The position numbers and the translations under genes are program-made. 64,000 bases of DNA from Aphrocallistes beatrix. Lineage: Eukaryota; Porifera; Hexactinellida; Sceptrulophora; Aphrocallistidae. The notes under the pieces are model-generated. The model saw only the letters and a list, made by a program, of their open reading frames with translations. It was not told the origin of the DNA and ran no database searches. The stretch is taken from the NCBI GenBank assembly GCA_963281255.1, contig OY725492.1, positions 5,211,571 through 5,275,570 of the forward strand. Reading direction: 5' to 3'. Positions 9,948-19,140 of this stretch are shown in pieces. Positions within the stretch are counted from its first letter, which is position 1; each line of letters opens with the position of its first letter.

Positions 9948-11562
9948 AATTTTGTTTTGTTAGTTTTCTAATATTTTTAAGCATAATTGTTTTGTGAATT
10001 ATTTCTTTGCTAGTATTGGATACTCTGGGTAGAATTGGATTTGTTGTGACATTCAGAAACAGGTCAATCTGCTCTAAACTAATTTGAGTGTGACAATGCA
10101 ATCATGGAGAAATGTGTACTTTTGTGTAGAAAAGAAGTAAGGAAATGAATGGCATTTGATTTGATGGAGGAATGGAACCTCTCGCAATGTAGTTATTGAA
10201 ATTTGAAGTGACGTCATTGCTGGCTTGTCTTCAGACCAATCATCTACAGTCCTCATGAGGAGAAGAAGACAGTGGTGTTCACAAGAGGAGAGGTGTGAAT
10301 GAGCAGAACTTCTGATTGGTTCTGACACAGTTCTAAATATCTCCAAGATTTAATTTAATGGAGGAATGGAACCCAAAATCAGATTTCAAGGCTATTTGTG
10401 GTGCAGAATGAATGTATTCACGTGTTATCTTAGTACAGGTGACTCCGCTTAATCGAGACATTTTAGTCCCGGATACTTTCTCATGATTAAACGGCGTTCC
10501 AATTTAAACGATGAAAATTGGTATTAGCTTCTGCGTTTGGGAAACATTTCATACCGAGAGAAAGATTTTAATCTTTTTTTCTGGAGACTTGTCCCAATTA
10601 AGCGGTAGTCCCGATTAGCTGGTGTCCTAATTAAGCGGAGTTTACTATATTTAAACATATCACGATGTAATTCTTATTTCTCCATTTATTACTCACTGTG
10701 ATCTGAGCTGTTTTGGTATTGAAACTGAGTAATACACATTCCAATAAATCGATTCTATTCAAACTGAGTTAAGAGAGGAGAGAGAAGCTTTGGGAATTTA
10801 CTGTTAAATAATACTCTCTGACTGCAGTACTTGATACGGTTGAATTCCTACGGAGCTACTGGCAAGTGGAAACTACATCTCCAGCTGTTTCAGAAATGTT
10901 CCCTTACTCGGCTGCTTCTGTGCATAACAACTACATGAAATCTTCGTGGGTGGTCTACAGAGGATGGCTGCTCACGAGAGCACTGCAAACCACTACGACC
11001 AACAATATCAGATAAAAAGGACTTTTAAAAATAAATAGCGACCCTGCTCGGATCCCCAAGAAGGGATCTAATCCGTATCTTACGACCATTGAGTAGAGAC
11101 TGTAGGATTCAATCTCATTCCTGGGACTTGTGTCCATTGTGTGTATAAATTCATAATTCCTAGAGTTGTATCCACTCTGTCTCTGTCAACTCTTCATCCA
11201 GCAATCGTATGAACGAGTGGATGGGTAGAGATCTGGTTGGAGGAGACTGTTTAAAGAGAATCCACCAATCATTTATTGCTAGGTCGAACGAGTGTGTATA
11301 GAATTATGTCCAATATTTGAGTGAATAGAGGAAGATAAAGGATTACTTCCCCTTTTTCATAGATTCCTGCTGTAACATTACACTCAGTGACACGGCTCTG
11401 AGTTCTTACTTAATTGATTGATGGGACTCATTTCTGAAATTCTTTATTCGACATTTTAATCTTTCTCGATTCAGAGTAAATCCTGATTCTTCATTGCTTT
11501 GATCCTCTCTCTTATCTCCTCACTAACAATCTGTCGACTGACACTTTCTTGTAAGGTTCTGT
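9948..11562. repeat. Duplicated flanking modules between NHL-A and NHL-B
   Basis: No gene. Blocks here recur elsewhere in the window: 10012-10160 recurs after NHL-C (17857 on) and NHL-D (28818 on). The block 10196-10320 (CAGACCAATCATCTACAGTC) recurs at 29505-29625, just before the ELOVL fragment. The block 10768-10980 recurs at 29170-29485. The block 11085-11560 recurs upstream of NHL-D at 26809-27310. The spacer is therefore a mosaic of segmental copies that travelled with the NHL genes. Confidence 0.8.
10436..10648. mobile_element. pogo-like MITE (CTCCGCTTAAT family)
   Basis: The ends are CAGGTGACTCCGCTTAATCG and, inverted, AGTAAACTCCGCTTAATTAG, with TA at the left border. Inner blocks again contain AATTAAGCGG. 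A truncated relative lies at about 29040-29165, and a short one (GTTGACTCCGCTTAATCGGG) lies at about 56658. Confidence 0.65.
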
Positions 11563-12377
11563 CATATTTATCAACCCTCCAGGGATTTTGAGCTTTTATC
11601 TAGCCTATAATAATTTCCATTATTGTGAACTAGTTTATAGAATTTATTGAATAATTTTGTGTTCCTCAATATTTTGCAAGTCTTCTGGAATCCAGGAAAA
11701 TTTCCTGGATTACGAATATCAAAAATTGTTCTAGAATTTTGATCAAATGAAATTTAATGCGGTAGATGGCATTATATGCGGTAGATGGCATATAATGCGG
11801 TAGATGGCATTATATGCGGTAGATGGCATATAATGCGGTAGATGGCATTATATGCGGTAGATGGTATATAATGCGGTAGATGGTATATAATGCGGTAGAT
11901 GGTATATAATGCGGTAGATGGTATATAATGCGGTAGATGGCATATAATGCGGTAGATGGTATATAATGCGGTAGATGGTATTATATGCGGTAGATGGCAT
12001 TATATGCGGTAGATGGCATTATATGCGGTAGATGGCATTATATGCGATGTACCTTTCCCTAAATCACTTATAATTCTAAAATTATAATCGAGTGATTATT
12101 TATCGCGAGAGATGAGTTTGTATTTTTTGATGTACCTTTTCCTGAATAGTTTACTTGTCCATTTCGAAATCTTCAAAAACATAAATTCAGCTTTATTCAA
12201 AATCCAGTAAATTCCCTGGATCGCGATTTTCAAATTAAACTTGTCTATTGATTCATGCTAATTTAGTCATAAAAATGATAAATATTATAAATATTTTTTT
12301 AGATTTACCATCGAAATCTAGGAATTTTACGCCTAAAATCCAGGGAAATTTTCAAGAGGAATAGTAAGTACAAGTAT
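11563..12377. mobile_element. 815-bp insertion in the NHL-B upstream region
   Basis: In NHL-C and NHL-D the upstream sequence runs from GTCGACTGACACTT directly into AAAATATT..TTGCTGAGACCCAA. In NHL-B the same sequence is interrupted after GTTCTGT (11556-11562) and resumes after a second GTTCTGT (12378-12384). That makes a 7-bp target duplication around 815 bp. The ends (CATATTTATCAACCCTCCAG; inverted right end ATACTTGTACTTACTATTCC) are weakly inverted. Most of the centre is a 19-bp minisatellite. There is no ORF. Confidence 0.65.
11756..12045. repeat. 19-bp minisatellite (GCGGTAGATGGCATTATAT)
   Basis: About 15 tandem 19-bp units, each GCGGTAGATGG plus one of the endings CATTATAT, CATATAAT or TATATAAT. 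The mix of endings shows that repeat variants have spread in blocks. It lies inside the 815-bp insertion. Confidence 0.92.
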
Positions 12378-12445
12378 GTTCTGTTTCTCAAAAATCTTTC
12401 AATTGCTGAAACCCAAACAACAACACAAACTCACCTTGTGCCATC

Positions 12446-12598
12446 GTGTGTAACCAATATTGAACTCCATGAAGTTACAGTGGTTTCCATAGCAACCATT
12501 GACGTACTATGGTATTCTCGTATTACATATAATACAGATTGTGTCTTAGTTAAAGTATAATATTTCTTTTCAACAAAATAGTTCTAAAGTCATAAGCA
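12446..12598 (+). promoter_or_regulatory. Promoter of NHL-B
   Basis: CCAAT at about 12453, X-box GTTTCCATAGCAAC at 12483-12496, TGACGTAC at 12500-12507, TATA-like TACATATAATAC just after. Spacing is the same as in the other copies. The 815-bp insertion lies about 70 bp upstream and leaves the block intact. Confidence 0.75.
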
Positions 12599-13822
12599 AT
12601 GGCAACCAATATTCAAGATGTCGCACCTTACGACACAATGGCGCATTTCCATCGAATCGAGCTCACTTTCAAAGTCCTGATTGATCAGCTGATCGAGAGG
12701 AGGGACGCTCTCTGCCAACAAGTCACACAACTTCGAGATGACTTCCACAGCAAAGAGTCCGCTCGTATCGCAGCCATCGAAGAATTGGATCAAGCTCAGC
12801 TGCAACTGAGACAATTGAGTAGGAGTAACATCAACCTCCCTACTCACGAGCAAGCAGTACTCGTGTACCAACAGGCCAAGCAGCAGCTGTGTGTTCCAAC
12901 CCCACTCCCCAACCTCTCCTTCTCCTGTCCCACCCTCTCTCTCCTTCAGTCCCAGATAGAGCAGTTCGGGGAGGTAGTCCAGCTGGAAGCACCGCATTAC
13001 TCTCAAAAAACACAACCCATCCTAACCGCTGGGATGAAAGGGGAAGGTGATAAGCAGCTTAATGGCTGTGGACTGTCTCTAGACGAAGTGAATGAGAAGG
13101 TTTATATAGCGGATTGTGAGAACAGTCGCGTACAGGTACTGTCCTTCCAAGGAGAGTTCCTATCTCACTTTGGAGAGGAAGTACTATCCTTGCCTTGTGG
13201 AATATCAGTCACTGATGATCACATCTTCGTTACAGACTTTGGTAATCACACGTTATTCCAGTTCTGTAAGAACAGCCACCAACTACTCAACAGAGCTGGT
13301 GGTGGAGGGAGTAATGAAGGACAGCTGTCTAGTCCACGAGGATTAAGTGTGGACTGGAATGGAGACGTGTTTGTTGCTGACCAATCGAACCACAGAGTAT
13401 CCGTGTTCTCTAACCTCCTACACTACAAGCACACTATCGGACTAGGATCCCTATCCGAGCCTACTGACGTAAAACTAACGACAGATAAAGTGGTGGTACT
13501 AGACTCGAGTCCCAACTGCATCCACTTCTTCTCCAGAAGTGGAGACCTCCTTGCCTCCTGCGTGTCTCAGGGAGAAGGACAGGAATGTTTGATATATCAA
13601 CCTTGTTTTTTCTGTCTGGACTGTGAGCAGAATATCCTCGTTAGTGACTACTTCCACCATGTCGTCAAGATATTCTCAAACTCGGGGGAGCTACTACACA
13701 CCATTGGAAGGGAAGGGAACAGAAAAGGAGAATTCATTAATCCATATGGTATTGCCATTTCTAATTCTGGCATTTTGTTTGTATTGTCTGATAATCCTAT
13801 TTATTCTTTGCAATTGTTATAA
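12599..13822 (+). CDS. NHL beta-propeller protein, family member B
   Basis: Intronless, 407 residues. It has the same architecture as copy A but lacks four residues (AARI, at about 21-24) at the start of the coiled-coil, a deletion shared with the dead copy at 7396. Variable propeller residues include L in VLSLPCG, S in QLSSPRG, E in SLSEPTD, S in VLDSSPN, and YF in VSDYFHH. The tract GLGSLSEPTDV and the VSDYFHH motif are also found in copy D but in no other copy, suggesting local sequence exchange. It ends in LL, not LF. The cellular function is not known. Confidence 0.88.
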   Translation: MATNIQDVAPYDTMAHFHRIELTFKVLIDQLIERRDALCQQVTQLRDDFHSKESARIAAIEELDQAQLQLRQLSRSNINLPTHEQAVLVYQQAKQQLCVPTPLPNLSFSCPTLSLLQSQIEQFGEVVQLEAPHYSQKTQPILTAGMKGEGDKQLNGCGLSLDEVNEKVYIADCENSRVQVLSFQGEFLSHFGEEVLSLPCGISVTDDHIFVTDFGNHTLFQFCKNSHQLLNRAGGGGSNEGQLSSPRGLSVDWNGDVFVADQSNHRVSVFSNLLHYKHTIGLGSLSEPTDVKLTTDKVVVLDSSPNCIHFFSRSGDLLASCVSQGEGQECLIYQPCFFCLDCEQNILVSDYFHHVVKIFSNSGELLHTIGREGNRKGEFINPYGIAISNSGILFVLSDNPIYSLQLL

Positions 13823-14255
13823 ATATTTTTGTTTTTTTCTCAGTTTCACTACTATTTTCGGAATAGAACAGCAATTAATTATTCTTTTCCATGCATTGGA
13901 TACTCTAGGTGGAATTGGAATGCAAATTACTCAGTTTAAAAATTTCTAATTTTAAAGCGGCCATCTCGTTTGAACTGGGTGTGTTCTGAGACTAAGTAAG
14001 ATGTGCACCTACCTGCCTCTAATAATAAATATTTAGTTAGTCAAATCACTTCCAGCTATGTTCATCCTTGATACATCTTGTCTGATGGAATGTCCCTTGA
14101 AACAAGAACAGTCTGAGTCTGAGTTGTAGTCTGATCGACTTTTCAAAGCACGACCAAATCCTGAATCTGTTAATGAGCTAATTTAACCTGGATACGTTAC
14201 ATGAATGGCAACCTCAGCAAGAAAAAAGCTGGACATAATCAGTATTTTAGCGATA

Positions 14256-14442
14256 CACTTGAATCTCTACAAAATTCTCCCAGTCTGCCCTTCATCGCAC
14301 TCTCAGATCGAGTGTAGCTTCTGCTGGTGTTAATTAATAGAAAATATTATTTTCCTTCATCGGATTCCACACGTGTTCATCCCAATCATAGAAACAGAGA
14401 GTGCCATGATTGCAACAGCAGCAGTTTGATTGGTCACTATCT
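14256..14442 (-). pseudogene. Fragment copied from the VLIG gene C-terminus
   Basis: About 185 bp closely match 19245-19432, the last coding part of the SAM-VLIG-vWA gene. Shared stretches include ACAAAATTCTCCCAGTCTGC and ATTCCACACGTGTTCATCCC. Substitutions and small indels break the frame. It shows that pieces of this gene have been duplicated into the NHL spacers, or that a second VLIG copy has decayed. Confidence 0.82.
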
Positions 14443-14817
14443 AGGGTTGCCATTGGAATGGAATTTCAATTCCCATCCCACTGAATCCCCAGAAAAATCC
14501 TGGAAATCAACAGAATCCCACAGGAAATCCCACATAAACCTCCTCACCCAAGGTATCACAAGCTCTTTGAATACTCTATTCAAATAATAGTAGTATATTA
14601 GCTTATATGCTTTTACAAGTATTATATCTCGATACATTAGGACATATTTAAAGATATCTACATCACTTCAAGTTCAATGAACGGTAGCGACAAAACCATC
14701 GCGTATCAGACAACTTTGCCGAACTACGAGTTTGTGTGCCAGGATGAAGTAATTGTTGTTTATTCAGATAAATTGGGTGTGCTTTAGATGTTGAAATGAG
14801 TATGTACAGAGCTTATA

Positions 14818-15009
14818 TTAAACTGAAAAAATGCCAAGCATGTTGTATAGTCTAATGCAATCAACTAAGGCTAAATTCAATGAATGTGCATAGCAGTGAA
14901 CATATATTGCCTTCGGCCCTTTGATGCGTGCTTGAACCCCACTGCACCTCCCGCTCATTACAGAAGCACCGTCGTATGCTTGAGAAACCATATTTATCGG
15001 ATTCAATGC
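14818..15009 (-). pseudogene. hAT-superfamily transposase fragment
   Basis: The minus strand encodes VSQAYDGASVMSG, GVQARI and YVHCYAHSLNLAL. This is the conserved core of DUF4371/ZMYM-type hAT transposases (QxYDGAxxMxG .. A.YVHC.AH.LNL). A stop follows quickly, and the upstream part is in another frame, so this is a decayed remnant. Confidence 0.75.
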
Positions 15010-15388
15010 GTTTTCTGTAGTTAAGATATGATGAGATATACTTTCTGCTTTCCAACGTAAATCAAGAATCTTTCATTTATGATAGAATTAGCATTAACAT
15101 ATCTAACACAAATTGAGAGCTGTTCTTTTTTGCTGGCATCTTCTGATTTATCAGCTATCAAATAATATAACAGCAATTCGGATATCAGTACATATAATAT
15201 CTCGAAGCCTATTACCCATAATATTCAGGATTTCATTTTGTATTTTGCCTAATAAATATTTGGCATTTTTCTGGCCAATTACTAGAGTATCATGATTAGC
15301 AACAACATCGAGATTTCAGGAAAATTCCTTTATTATTAGACAATTAATTCATCATGACCCCGAAGAGAAATCTCAAAAAATCTTTTTT

Positions 15389-15441
15389 CAATTTGTCCAT
15401 TGTATTCCTTAGGGGATCTAAGGAATACAATGGACAAGTTG
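15389..15441. repeat. Short near-perfect hairpin
   Basis: Arms of about 23 bp (TTGTCCATTGTATTCCTTAG and its complement CTAAGGAATACAATGGACAA) are separated by GGGAT, with one mismatch. No poly-T follows that would mark a terminator. Origin unknown. Confidence 0.7.
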
Positions 15442-15509
15442 AAAATATCCTATTTTCACTCTCATTTGAAATACAGATTTGGGACGAGAACTTTTGGAAT
15501 GCCCTATAT

Positions 15510-15652
15510 CAGCGCTGTCCAACAGGCGGCCCGCGTTGCGTCCAAAATGCCTCTATCCATACCCATCCCGAGTGCACGCCCCTGTATTGCGGCCCGCCAC
15601 TAAATGGTATGAAGCAGTTGCGGCCCGAAGTAAATATAGTTGGCCAGCCCTG
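15510..15652. mobile_element. hAT-type MITE with 8-bp target duplication
   Basis: Starts CAGCGCTGTCCAACAGGCGG and ends GTTGGCCAGCCCTG (inverted CAGGGCTGGCCAAC). Flanks CCCTATAT (15502-15509) and CCCTATGT (15653-15660) match at 7 of 8 bases. 143 bp, non-coding, GC-rich. Confidence 0.82.
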
Positions 15653-15767
15653 CCCTATGTAATAGTAAGGATTTCAGTTTTTCAAATATCACTTATTTTT
15701 TTTAAAAATATTAATATACCTCACATTTTACCTCTTTGATCTGACAAATTATTCGTCTGTCAAATAT

Positions 15768-15922
15768 TGTCGGATTGTGGAGGTTATTTTACCTCTATAA
15801 TCCGACATTTTGCTCATTTTCCACAAATGTCGGATTATGGAGGTTATTCGATAATCCGACAATTTGCTAATCCGAAATTTTTTTCGCCTCCCATTGAATG
15901 TCGGATTATGGAGATTCCACTG
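15768..15922. mobile_element. pogo-like MITE remnant
   Basis: Three related blocks of TGTCGGATTATGGAGGTTAT, with intervening inverted ATAATCCGACA, end in GGAGATTCCACTG followed by TA. The reverse complement begins CAGTGGAATCTCC, a pogo/Tigger-like end. The left end is not well defined. Confidence 0.5.
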
Positions 15923-16390
15923 TATATACATTAATCGAGTTATAATAGTAAGGATGATGTATATTAATATGCTTCACATATGATGCAACTATCATCAAAA
16001 AAATAATGACTCATCATTCTGTTATGGCGTCATCATTACGCAAAAATTTAACAAATTGTGATTTTTCGTTCGAAATTGATTATAACCGTAGGACAGACGT
16101 ATTTAGAGATGTCATCTTCCATATAATTCATAAATCGTGACCACAGGCGTCCAAAGGGCGCCTCCGGCGAACACAAAGTGTCCGCCAGCCGCGCAGCGCA
16201 AGCAAGCGAAGCGCGCTTATTTAAAGTAAATCCTGCTGATTATTCTATTGTTTATCTTGACCCTCTCTCGTATTGGATCCTCACTAAAGACTGTCGACTG
16301 ACACTTTTTTGCAAGGTTCTGTTTCATAAAAATATTCAATTGCTGAGACCCAAGCAACTTTAAATTATGTGAAAAACTCATCTTGTATCA

Positions 16391-16545
16391 TCGTGTATAA
16401 ACAATATTAAATTCCACAACTTTGCACTTGTTTCCATAGCAACCATTGACGTACTATGGTATTCTCGTATTACCTATAATACAGATTGTGTCTTAGTTAA
16501 AGTATAATATTTCTATTCAACAAAATAGTTCCAAAGTCATAAGCA
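16391..16545 (+). promoter_or_regulatory. Promoter of NHL-C
   Basis: X-box GTTTCCATAGCAAC at 16430-16443, TGACGTAC at 16447-16454, TATA-like TACCTATAATAC, start codon at 16546. The CCAAT motif is degenerate here (AACAATATT instead of AACCAATATT). Confidence 0.75.
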
Positions 16546-17781
16546 ATGGCAACCAATATTCAAGATGTCGCACCTTACGACACAATGGCGCATTTCCATC
16601 GAATCGCCGCTCGAATCGAGCTCACTTTCAAAGTCTTGATTGATCAGCTGATCGAGAGGAGGGACGCTCTCTGCCAACAAGTCACACAACTTCGAGATGA
16701 CTTCCACAGCAAAGAGTCCGCTCGTATCGCAGCCATCGAAGAGTTGGATCAAGCTCAGCTGCAACTGAGACAATTGAGTAGGAGTGACATCAACCTCCCC
16801 ACTCACGAGCAAGCAGTACTCATGTACCAACAGGCCAAGCAGCAGCTGTGTGTTCCCACCCCACTCCCCAACCTCTCCTTCTCCTGTCCCACCCTCTCTC
16901 TCCTTCAGTCCCAGATAGAGCAGTTCGGGGAGGTAGTCCAGCTGGAAGCACCGCATTACTCTCAAAAGCAACAACCCATCCTAACCACTGGGATGGAAGG
17001 GGAAGGTGATAAACAGCTTGATGGCATGGGCCTGTATCTCGACGAGGTGAATGGGAGGGTGTATATAGCGGATTGTGAGAACAGTCGCGTACAGGTACTG
17101 TCCTTCCAAGGAGAATTCCTATCTCACTTTGGAAAGGAAGTTCTATCCAGTCCTTGGGGAATTTCAGTCAGTGACGATCACATCTTCGTAACAGACTGGG
17201 ATGATCACACGCTATTCCAGTTCTGTAAGAACAGCCACCAACTACTCAACAGAGCTGGTGGTGAGGGGAGTAATGAAGGACAGCTGTCTCATCCACAGGG
17301 ATTAAGTGTGGACTGGAATGGAGACGTGTTTGTAGCTGACGAATTGAACAACAGAGTATCCGTGTTCTCTAACCTCCTACACTATAAGCATACTATCGGA
17401 CAAGGATCACTATCTTCCCCTCAAGACGTGAAAATAACGACAGATAAAGTGGTGGTACTAGACTTGAGTCCCAACTGCATCCACTTCTTCTCCAGAAGTG
17501 GAGACCTCCTTACCTCCTGCGTGTCTCAGGGAGAAAGACAGGAATGTTTGTTATATAAACCTTGGTTTTTCTGTCTGGACTGTGAGCAGAATATCCTCGT
17601 TAGTGACCGCTTACACCATGTCGTCAAGATATTCTCCACCTCCGGGGAGCTACTTCACACCATTGGAAGAGAAGGAAACGGAAAAGGAGAATTCATTGAA
17701 CCATATGGTATTGCCATTTCTAATTCTGGCATTTTGTTTGTACTGTCTGGGAATCCTATTTATTCTTTGCAATTGTTTTAA
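16546..17781 (+). CDS. NHL beta-propeller protein, family member C
   Basis: Intronless, 411 residues, with the AARI residues present. Architecture as in copy A. Variable residues: M in DGMGL, S in VLSSPWG, WDD in VTDWDDH, H in QLSHPQG, EL in VADELNN, S in SLSSPQD, L in VLDLSPN, RL in VSDRLHH, E in FIEPYG. It also carries unique changes in the first blade (LYLDEVNGRVYIAD). Its 3' flank from about 17857 matches the flanks of A and D. No function can be assigned from sequence beyond a coiled-coil NHL scaffold. Confidence 0.88.
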   Translation: MATNIQDVAPYDTMAHFHRIAARIELTFKVLIDQLIERRDALCQQVTQLRDDFHSKESARIAAIEELDQAQLQLRQLSRSDINLPTHEQAVLMYQQAKQQLCVPTPLPNLSFSCPTLSLLQSQIEQFGEVVQLEAPHYSQKQQPILTTGMEGEGDKQLDGMGLYLDEVNGRVYIADCENSRVQVLSFQGEFLSHFGKEVLSSPWGISVSDDHIFVTDWDDHTLFQFCKNSHQLLNRAGGEGSNEGQLSHPQGLSVDWNGDVFVADELNNRVSVFSNLLHYKHTIGQGSLSSPQDVKITTDKVVVLDLSPNCIHFFSRSGDLLTSCVSQGERQECLLYKPWFFCLDCEQNILVSDRLHHVVKIFSTSGELLHTIGREGNGKGEFIEPYGIAISNSGILFVLSGNPIYSLQLF

Positions 17782-19140
17782 AATTTATTTGTGTTTCGTT
17801 AGTTTTCTAATATTTTTTATCATAAATTTTTGTTGTGAATTATTTCTTTGCAACTATTGTATACTCTGGGTAGAATTGAATTTGTTGTGACATTCAGAAA
17901 CAGGTCAATCTGCTCTAAACTAATTTGTGTGTGACAATGTAATCATGGAGAAATGTGTACTTTTGTGTAGAAACGAAATTAGGAAATGAATGGCATTTGA
18001 TTAGATGGAGGGATGGAACCCAAAATCAGATCTCAGGGCTTATAGTGGTGCAGAATGAAATCATTCTATATATTATCTTTGTATTTAAACTTATCACAAT
18101 GTAGTTATTGAAATTTAATTATCTTATTTCTCCATTTACTACTCACTATGATTTGTAGCTGTTTTGGTATTGAAACTGGAAAGAAAGGAAGGAAGGAGAA
18201 ATACAATGACTTGTCTCAGCTGCAGGGGAATTACCATGGATATGTCGGACTTATATTCGTGGGGGCCAAGAATAGCATTACTATGCAATAATAGTTGAAT
18301 ATATTGGTAGTACAGACAATATGAATGATTATTGCTTAGGCTAGGGAGTGATTCCAACCTACATATCTTCATTGAGTTTGGCATAATCCCCTTTAATATG
18401 ATCTGAGGCAGTGTTAAATCGGATTCTGATTGGCTGATACATTTCGACTCCTTTTGTGAAAAGTAGTGAAAATATTTCAGAATTTGTATAGTTCAAATCT
18501 CCACCATATAAGGAATTTATGCACCAAATTTTGTGCAATTCACTCCATTAAGAATTCTGAGAGAGAGCCTACGGACGTACCTACGTTACACACCGATCAT
18601 GACACAATCATCTCCTAAACTAGGAGCTGCACTCACATATATTATATTTCAATGCCATACTGTCCAATCCTCCAGATTTCGTCGGGATTTTCCCGATTTT
18701 GTTTGTCTATCTCCAGACTCCCGACGCAAGTCCCTCCAGGAGCTATATAATCCCGAATTGACCTATTTTCTCCGTATTTAACCAGATATTGTACTTTGTT
18801 TGTTAGTTCAATATTTCCCTCAACTTTAAGACAATAACCACGCGTATTGGTTTTAGACAACTACTCTTTTGGATTTGCTATTGTTATATTTACACTTCGC
18901 CTTAGAAACTTAGAAATTTGAATATGTACTATATAAAAAATTGAATATCCATAGTCTGCCATGAATGAATATGTATCTAATTTAGTATAGTATGGCCTAT
19001 TTTATTAACAAATATAATAATATAATGTACATCACGCATGTTGGGAAATACTCGTGATGTGAACATAAAATAAAAAACGACAAACTATTCCTATCCTAGT
19101 AAATTATATTCAGTTTGGGGAATGAGTAAAATTATAAAAG
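17782..19140. other. Spacer between NHL-C and the VLIG gene
   Basis: 17850-18060 is the 3' module shared with NHL-A and NHL-D. At about 18655 the sequence CATACTGTCCAATCCTCC resembles the end of the CATACTTGCCAAC-type MITEs (see 36727), but no clear partner end was found. A minus-strand AATAAA (TTTATT at 19001-19006) lies about 140 bp beyond the VLIG stop. Nothing else was recognised. Confidence 0.45.

Larger units (their letters stand above)
13823..16390. other. Gene-free spacer rich in fragments
   Basis: Holds a copied piece of the VLIG gene (14256-14442), a hAT transposase scrap (14818-15009), a hairpin (15389-15441), a hAT MITE (15510-15652), a pogo-like repeat (to 15922), and at 16140-16225 a short GC-rich island (GGCGCCTCCGGCG .. 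CGCGCAGCGCAAG) that stands out from the AT-rich surroundings. From about 16255 the sequence is the upstream module shared with NHL-B and NHL-D. Confidence 0.55.

Noticed and set aside
11757..12045. CRISPR array
   Set aside because: The units are contiguous 19-bp tandem repeats with no unique spacers, in an animal genome. It is a minisatellite.
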